A DNA stretch of 64,000 nt from positions 9,486,001 through 9,550,000 of the forward strand of contig OZ017803.1 in the NCBI GenBank assembly GCA_963969395.1, in the 5' to 3' direction. Of this stretch, positions 59,801-64,000 are shown in pieces. Every line of letters begins with the position of its first letter. Within the stretch, counting starts at the first letter, position 1. The translations under genes were made by a program, and so were the position numbers. Under the pieces are notes generated by a model. It saw nothing but the letters and a program-made list of their open reading frames with translations. It was not told where the DNA came from and made no database searches. Source of the DNA: Pseudoscleropodium purum (Eukaryota; Streptophyta; Bryopsida; Hypnales; Brachytheciaceae).

Positions 59801-60405
59801 CTTCGTTGTTTTCTGTCTAATTCGTTGATCTGGTTTGTTCCTCACATTTCGTTGATTTCGTTGTTTTCTCTCAATGTCCGTCAATTCGTTTGTTTTCTCT
59901 CAATGTTGGTTTTGTTTTTTACTAACAATGTCCACCAATTCGTTGTTTTCGTTCTTTTCTATCAATGTCTGTCCAATGCGTTGATTCCTAACCATGCGAG
60001 ACACGGTGTGGCAGTTACATCTTCGGCGATTTAAACGGAGCTCAATGGTCCGCCTACGAGAACCCTCCGAAGAGCGGACGTTACACCGTTAGCAACCTGC
60101 CATACCAATGCTCGCCCACGACCCCCATCCCATGCAACCCAGACAACTCGATGGGCGGGATCATCTCCTACGGCGAGGACGTGCGAGGCGACATCTACTT
60201 GCTGGGCGTCAACGGCGCCTACCGCATGGTGAGCCCCAGTCAGTGCAACATCACCTGCACGGAGGAGCTTCCCCCAGGCTCGGCCCCGGCGCCCGGTCCC
60301 GAAGCTCCCGCTCCCGCGCCGTCGGATGCTTCCACCCTGTTCATTATTCTTCGAAACAGCGCCTTCTGTGTAGTACTTGCTTTCTGTGCTTTCGTTTGGC
60401 TCTGA
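53837..60405 (+). CDS. HIPL1-like protein: GPI-anchored, glucose/sorbosone-dehydrogenase-type beta-propeller
   Basis: Plant HIPL proteins resemble the hedgehog-interacting protein, a beta-propeller of the soluble quinoprotein glucose dehydrogenase (sGDH) type at the cell surface; substrate and role in plants are unsettled. Seven in-frame exons: 53837-53948, 54356-54522, 55942-56718, 57659-57875, 58324-58490, 59033-59256, 60015-60405; 2055 nt, 684 residues, close to the family's usual near-700. Order: signal peptide (about 1-29); Cys-rich N-terminal domain (about 30-175) with many N-glycosylation sequons; propeller (about 205-640) with GVAFHPEF (283-290), NHHAGG (373-378; first His aligns with the sGDH catalytic His), GDGG (393-396), GLRNPWRCSF (456-465; Arg-Asn align with cofactor-binding residues) and GGNYGWRVYEG (492-502); Pro/Ala-rich linker; C-terminal hydrophobic tail (661-684) after DAS, a typical GPI signal. 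The alignment to sGDH is from memory of the family. The gene appears intact. Its last exon has been tandemly duplicated downstream. Confidence 0.94.
56745..57160 (+). repeat. Tandem duplication in HIPL intron 3, with a telomere-like motif
   Basis: Two copies of about 215 bp (from about 56769 and 56984) share GAATGTTC, CATGCATGGAGTGCTGCTAA, TTGGAGGTGTTAGAAATG, TTTTCGAATTGG, ATCACAAAGTGTGA and GGTTACGGTAGGGTGCT. The first copy is preceded by TTAGGGTTTAGGGTTTAGG (56750-56768), a short run of the plant telomere unit. Identity is high, so the duplication is fairly recent. Confidence 0.8.
59275..60000 (+). repeat. Minisatellites in HIPL intron 6
   Basis: From about 59280 to 59670 a unit of 82-104 bp recurs about four times. 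Each begins near TAGTCCTTAACTGCAC-like words and continues with an AACCCACTATAGAATTTGGTT-like block and GAGTCTCGATGGTTGA-like words. From about 59770 to 59990 a second, shorter unit built on AATTCGTTGTTTTC and CTCAATGTCCGTC recurs. The intron is 758 bp long, and most of it is made of these arrays. Confidence 0.75.
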
Positions 60406-60423
60406 AAAATGCAAGTAGTTTCT

Positions 60424-60426
<3 letters not shown>

Positions 60427-60461
<35 letters not shown>
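60427..60461 (+). repeat. (GA)n microsatellite in the HIPL 3' UTR
   Basis: About 17 GA units directly after the stop codon region. The second copy of the 3' end has a shorter array at 60711-60727, so the repeat has changed length since duplication. Confidence 0.9.
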
Positions 60462-60464
<3 letters not shown>

Positions 60465-60467
60465 TCG

Positions 60468-60473
60468 AATAAA
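60468..60473 (+). terminator. Candidate poly(A) signal for HIPL
   Basis: AATAAA 63 bp after the stop codon (TGA 60403-60405). The same hexamer in the same context occurs in the second copy at about 60733. The third copy has AAGAAA instead. Alternative polyadenylation in the second copy is possible. Confidence 0.5.
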
Positions 60474-61092
60474 GCTTGGTCTTGCTGCCCTGAAATTGTA
60501 CAATACATTTTGCAATGAAGACCATATTGATTATGGTATGATATTCAGACCTGCTAGGGAGTTTCTTTCTGCGTCCCCATTGTCCAGCGCCCGGTCCTCC
60601 CGCCCTCCGCTGCTTTCTCCCAGTTCTTTATTTTACAAAACAGGACCTTGTGTTTAGTCTTTACGCTCTGTGCTCTTGCTTGGCTCTCAAAGTGCAATTC
60701 GATTCTGTTGAGAGAGAGAGAGAGAGTGATCGAATAAAGCTTGGTCTAAATTAGCTGCCCTGAAATTTTACAATACATTTCGCAAGGAAGACCAAATTGA
60801 TTACCGTATGAAACACAGAGACCTGCAAGGAAGAGCTTCCTGCAGGGCCTACTCCAGTGCCCAGACCCGAAACTTCCCAGCTCCCCCGCCGTCTGATGAT
60901 TCCTCCCAGTTCGTTATTCTTTAAACAGCGCCTCCTATTTTATTCTTGTGATATCTACTCTTGTTTGGCTCTGAAAGATATTCATTTAGATTCTGTCTCG
61001 ACAGAGAAAGGTTGAGCAATCGAAGAAAGCTGCTCTGAAAATGTATACTACATATTGCAAGAACCATATCAATTACGGAATACCATTCAGAG

Positions 61093-61626
61093 TGAAGCAA
61101 AACTCCACTCGCAAAGCATGCATCATGATTGTTGCAGAAAGATGCATTCATTTGAGAAGTAAGTTTCCCAAATGATTGTAAATTGAAAAATCCAATGATA
61201 AAATATGTCCAAGAACGACGAGGACGGGAAGGTCCACTGCTGTCGCGCCCAAATGAATGATGTACAATGATGGACGGCAAGCAAATTGCCGCAGAAGTGG
61301 ACATCTGACCTACTCTCTACAAGTGCTGCTACACTTAGGGTAAGGATTGAATTAAAACCTCAGCACACACCTAAGTTACGATAGAATATATGCAGGCAGG
61401 CTACCAAAGAATGAAACAATGTGTTTCAAAATCAGTGAACTAGGTATGGTACACTCGAGCTAGTCTTGTTTGCCTGCAGTATTGGTTGTACTATCCTGCA
61501 TTAGAGCAATCTCAAAAAAAGCTTAATCTGGCGTCGTGACCGGCTTTCGGCGATGATGGCCTGGGCGGCGAGTAAGTCGAACATACTGGACAATCCATGC
61601 AAGCTTGCGCGAGTTGCCGCCATGAT
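61093..61626. other. Intergenic DNA between the HIPL 3' end and the Cys/His frame
   Basis: No gene is supported. The stretch 61530-61626 stays GC-rich and, on the minus strand after the stop of the 61627-62082 frame, another stop-free stretch continues to about 61510. The small gene may therefore have a further exon or a readthrough end that I cannot resolve. Confidence 0.4.
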
Positions 61627-62082
61627 TCACTGCACGAAGCCTAGTCGCATGCCTGCGAGCTGAAAGAATTGATACATTCGAAGCGCTTCCCTGTGAGACG
61701 CAATATTCGGGTAGGGCATCCACCGTGCTTCCCATTTGACATCGTCTTCTGCAATTTCGGCCTCAACTCGTAAGTGCCTGTAGCAAGTCGACTTGCTCAC
61801 CAGTCTCTGCCCTTTACAAAGCTTGCACACGCACAACACCTTCTGGTTGCCGCCACTTGGTGCCGCCTTAGAAATGACGACCCCGCGGGCTTTCAAGTTG
61901 TAAGATCTTCTCCGCCGCGACGCTTGCACGGGAGGCGACGGCCATTCCGCGGGTTTCGATGTTGCCTCCCCCCGAGCAGCACTGAAGTTGCTTCTACGAG
62001 TTTGACTGCTGCAATAACGGCTGTCGGCAGAACTGGACGAATCGCTCGCCGCCGTCGTCAGAAGAGACGATTCCGAAGACAT
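61627..62082 (-). CDS. Hypothetical small protein with a Cys/His cluster
   Basis: A single frame of 151 codons starts at ATG 62082-62080. The first half (1-75) is rich in Ser, Ala and Arg and looks disordered. The second half has CVCKLCKGQRLVSKSTCYRH (84-103), i.e. Cys84, Cys86, Cys89, Cys100 and His103, which could hold a zinc ion, then an acidic and Trp-containing stretch (AEDDVKWEARW). Short Cys-rich motifs of this kind occur at the N-termini of some plant transposase-like proteins, but I cannot name the family. GC content is well above the surroundings. It may be a small gene, one exon of a larger minus-strand gene or a transposon fragment. Confidence 0.45.
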   Translation of the reverse strand: MSSESSLLTTAASDSSSSADSRYCSSQTRRSNFSAARGEATSKPAEWPSPPVQASRRRRSYNLKARGVVISKAAPSGGNQKVLCVCKLCKGQRLVSKSTCYRHLRVEAEIAEDDVKWEARWMPYPNIASHREALRMYQFFQLAGMRLGFVQ

Positions 62083-62199
62083 CGTGAAGGTGACTTAATC
62101 GTCCTTCTCTATTGGAAATTCTAGAATCTTAAAGGTTGATCCGAATGCTCGACACAATGTAGGAGGAAGAAGAGGATCCGAAAGAAAGATCCCGAACGC

Positions 62200-62975
62200 T
62201 GGCAGTACAAGAGCAATGCAGCGAAGGAAACGTGGAGCTCTTCCACAAGCGATTCAAATCTCTTACGAGACAACACTAGTGCTGAAGGAAAGACTTGACA
62301 AGAACCTAGAGCAATTAATGCTCAAATATCAAAACCCCGCGATGATGTGAAACGTTTTCTTTCTGCTCGTCTTCTGAAACGACCGCAAGCTGACTAGACT
62401 ATCAATTGAAATTTCCAGTCTCCGTCAATTAAACACGCTCTTGACAATGTCACGACATAGGACGAGGAAAGAGAAAAGAACGGAGCTATCTAAATCTCTT
62501 GAAAGCACAAGAGCAATGCAGCAAATTAAGGAAGGTGCAACTTTTTGCACAGACGTTCAGTCTTCTAAATGACAACACAAAACGATGGAGAGAAGGCTCG
62601 ATTCAAACGCCAATAACAATTGACGCTCAAATATCAAAAGCACGCGATGGCAAGTTTCTTTCTAAATCTCCTCTGAAACAACCGCAAGCTTAGTTTCTAA
62701 ACACGCTCAGTCAACTCAACACGCTCTTGATTGGAGTCTTTAAGAGGTTGCTCCAATATATCTCAACAATGCGCTCGTCAAGAAACCTTTCAGCGGATGA
62801 CGGAAGAAAAAGAAAATTTAAAAACGACTAACGCTCAAATATCACAAGCACGCGCGCGCGATACAACACGCTTCTCCTTGATCTCTCCTCATCAGAATCA
62901 AACCGTCCGACAACTATCCAAGCTTCCAATTCGAAAGTTAACGCTCTCAGTCAAATCAAAACACGCTCGCTTCAA
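62200..62975. repeat. Degenerate tandem repeats of 210-300 bp
   Basis: Landmarks recur at regular spacing: AGAGCAATGCAGC at 62209 and 62511, GCTCAAATATCA at 62319, 62620 and 62832, CTGAAACGACCGCAAGCT-like at 62374 and 62673, AACACGCTCTTGA at 62428 and 62718 with a related AACACGCTCGCTTC at 62958. Two to three units are visible, all heavily mutated and interrupted by small indels. A short alternating CG run lies at about 62850. Confidence 0.6.
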
Positions 62976-63090
62976 GACTCTCGTAACCAAAGCCAGAAAC
63001 AAATCTTCCAATTCAACGACCGTCTGAATTTTCCTCACCACAAGCTCCCTCGCTCGCTCGCCCGCTCGGCAACCATTCAACGGAACAAGT

Positions 63091-63390
63091 TCAAGACTCT
63101 GACGATCGAGAGAACACTACAGTAGCTAGTAAGATCGAGACCCCAAACGGTCGCAATTGCTCTCTGCTTTGTAGAATTCGAAACCGTTCAATTGCAAATT
63201 CGCAAATGACTCTGTCCGTCCCCCGAAGTGACGCTTTCATATCGATCCGAGAGGGCGGAATTAGAGCTTGAGGAGCGCGAATTTGATGCTGCTGCGGCGT
63301 CGGCGGTGATCGGGAGGCGGGGCCACTAGGCTGAGGCATTTGTTGTTGTTGTTGGCGACGAAGACGACGGGAAGGAGCCGAAGACGCGCC
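63091..63390 (-). CDS. Possible 5' exon of an unknown minus-strand gene (Gln/Pro-rich)
   Basis: On the minus strand, after an acceptor-like CTTCACAG near 63394, a GC-rich open stretch encodes a five-Gln run then MPQPSGPASRSPPTPQQ and a Pro/Arg/Gln-rich continuation, ending at a TAG at 63091. The local GC content resembles that of the 61627-62082 frame and both are on the minus strand, so they might belong to one gene spanning the tandem repeats. I could not find a convincing donor or joining phase. It may equally be an expressed leader or non-coding. Confidence 0.25.
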   Translation of the reverse strand, partial: GASSAPSRRLRRQQQQQMPQPSGPASRSPPTPQQHQIRAPQALIPPSRIDMKASLRGTDRVICEFAIERFRILQSREQLRPFGVSILLATVVFSRSSES

Positions 63391-63644
63391 TTCTGTGAAG
63401 TGACAATAATGGTGAAATACAAAATTCATTTCCTATTCATAGCTTCGTTGACATGTTGCCCATAATTAGTTCTCTGGAATTCTGGATATGTTATAGAATT
63501 CTGGAATTCATGTCTTCCCATTTGGGCTCCCTTGTCCTCTGCTTCCGTACACGGAGATTAGGCTTAAATAATGCAAGGTGATTAGGTTAACCTTTAAACC
63601 TTTTAACCCTTAAACCCTTGAAATCATCCATTAAGTTCAATCAC

Positions 63645-63888
63645 AGCCAGGGAGGATTGACCCCTCTATTGCCCCGCTGGAGGGTAAATGTCAAAATTAC
63701 CCCCTATTTTGTACTGCTGAAATTTTGTGTTCCATCATGTTTCCTACATTTGGAAGTGTCTTTGATTGTAAATATGAATTCAGAATTTGCAAATTTTATC
63801 ATATGTGGCAAATAAAAAATTTCAGGATTTTCTACAAGGATAAAACATGGGGCAATAGCAGGGTCAACCCTCCCTAGCTTGTGAATCA
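63645..63888. mobile_element. MITE-like element with about 32-bp inverted ends
   Basis: The left end CAGCCAGGGAGGATTGACCC, continuing CCTCTATTGCCCC, matches the right end read inward (AAGCTAGGGAGGGTTGACCC, continuing TGCTATTGCCCC) with few mismatches. Between them lie about 170 bp of AT-rich non-coding DNA. The target duplication was not resolved (TCACA lies at or just outside both ends and may be part of the TIR), so the superfamily is open. Confidence 0.55.
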
Positions 63889-64000
63889 CTAGCTTTCAAA
63901 ATTGCAAAAGTAGTCATTGCAAGTCAAACTATTGTAGAAGGTCTTCCCTTTCCAAAGTAAATTTTGAAGATGAATAGTTGCACTTCTGTCCTATACAATT
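63889..64000. other. Window edge, intergenic
   Basis: AT-rich DNA with no recognisable feature, cut by the end of the window. Confidence 0.5.

Larger units (their letters stand above)
60250..61092 (+). repeat. Tandem triplication of the HIPL 3' end
   Basis: The region from the last 155 bp of coding sequence through the 3' UTR is present three times: 60250-60550 (functional), about 60551-60822 and about 60823-61092. Shared landmarks are GACCTGC(T/A)AGG, a GAGCTTCC-like word, CGCCCGGTCC/TGCCCAGACC, TTCATTATTCTT/TCGTTATTCTT, GGCTCTGAAA, TTCTGTTGAGAGAG, GTGATCGAATAAAGCTTGGT (copies 1 and 2) and CTGCCCTGAAATT. Copies 2 and 3 no longer encode the Pro-rich and hydrophobic tail. Confidence 0.85.

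Noticed and set aside
60031..60525. Minus-strand frame of 164 codons opposite HIPL exon 7
   Set aside because: It is the complement of conserved coding sequence and begins in the GA microsatellite; no family resemblance.
1..64000. tRNA, rRNA, organelle-derived or viral insertions
   Set aside because: I looked for cloverleaf B-box words, conserved rRNA blocks, plastid gene fragments and viral polymerase motifs and noticed none; a dedicated search could still find short ones.

Overview
The window looks like nuclear DNA of a land plant, or a close streptophyte relative. Three genes with canonical GT-AG introns can be read. Two of them, PEX3 and a GPI-anchored hedgehog-interacting-protein-like (HIPL) protein, have plant-type architecture, and the third encodes a plant-type adenylyl-sulfate (APS) kinase with a plastid-style N-terminal extension. 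The exons are short and fairly GC-rich. They sit in long, AT-rich, repeat-laden intergenic DNA that shows no intact retrotransposon reading frame. A non-flowering plant (bryophyte, lycophyte or fern) fits best, but that is an inference from general appearance, not a taxonomic proof. One run of 200 Ns (1124-1323) is an assembly gap.

Layout. 1-3130: the 5' half of an APS kinase gene on the minus strand (exon 1 2211-2640, exon 2 from 1583 into the gap), with a tandem duplication in its first intron and a GC-rich upstream region. 3130-22740: about 20 kb of old dispersed repeats, a TTA-flanked MITE (6597-6943), a CACTA-type non-autonomous transposon nested in an older repeat (14150-15492), and a decayed protein-coding relic on the minus strand (17280-20515). 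22745-27820: a complete PEX3 gene, seven coding exons, plus two downstream phase-compatible exons that may give a longer C-terminus. 27820-52085: another 24 kb gene desert with a TA-flanked MITE (29574-29871), copies of the same dispersed repeats, a pair of inverted copies of one element (about 40600-41505 and 46060-46640), a palindrome with arms of about 480 bp (41515-42525), foldback hairpins near 48.1-48.5 kb and minisatellites. 52086-60480: a GC-rich leader region and a complete seven-exon HIPL gene encoding 684 residues. 60480-64000: two decayed tandem copies of the HIPL 3' end, a small Cys/His-motif reading frame on the minus strand (61627-62082), degenerate tandem repeats and a MITE-like inverted repeat.

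The three genes do not form a pathway. APS kinase makes PAPS for sulfation (usually plastid), PEX3 is the peroxisomal membrane docking factor for PEX19, and HIPL is an extracellular glucose-dehydrogenase-like beta-propeller protein. I found no previously undescribed gene system. The most informative signals are structural: transposon insertions whose empty sites can be read from other copies in the same window, a large palindrome, and tandem duplications that reshaped gene ends and an intron. All coordinates and splice sites were derived by hand from the sequence; repeat boundaries marked approximate may be off by tens of bases.
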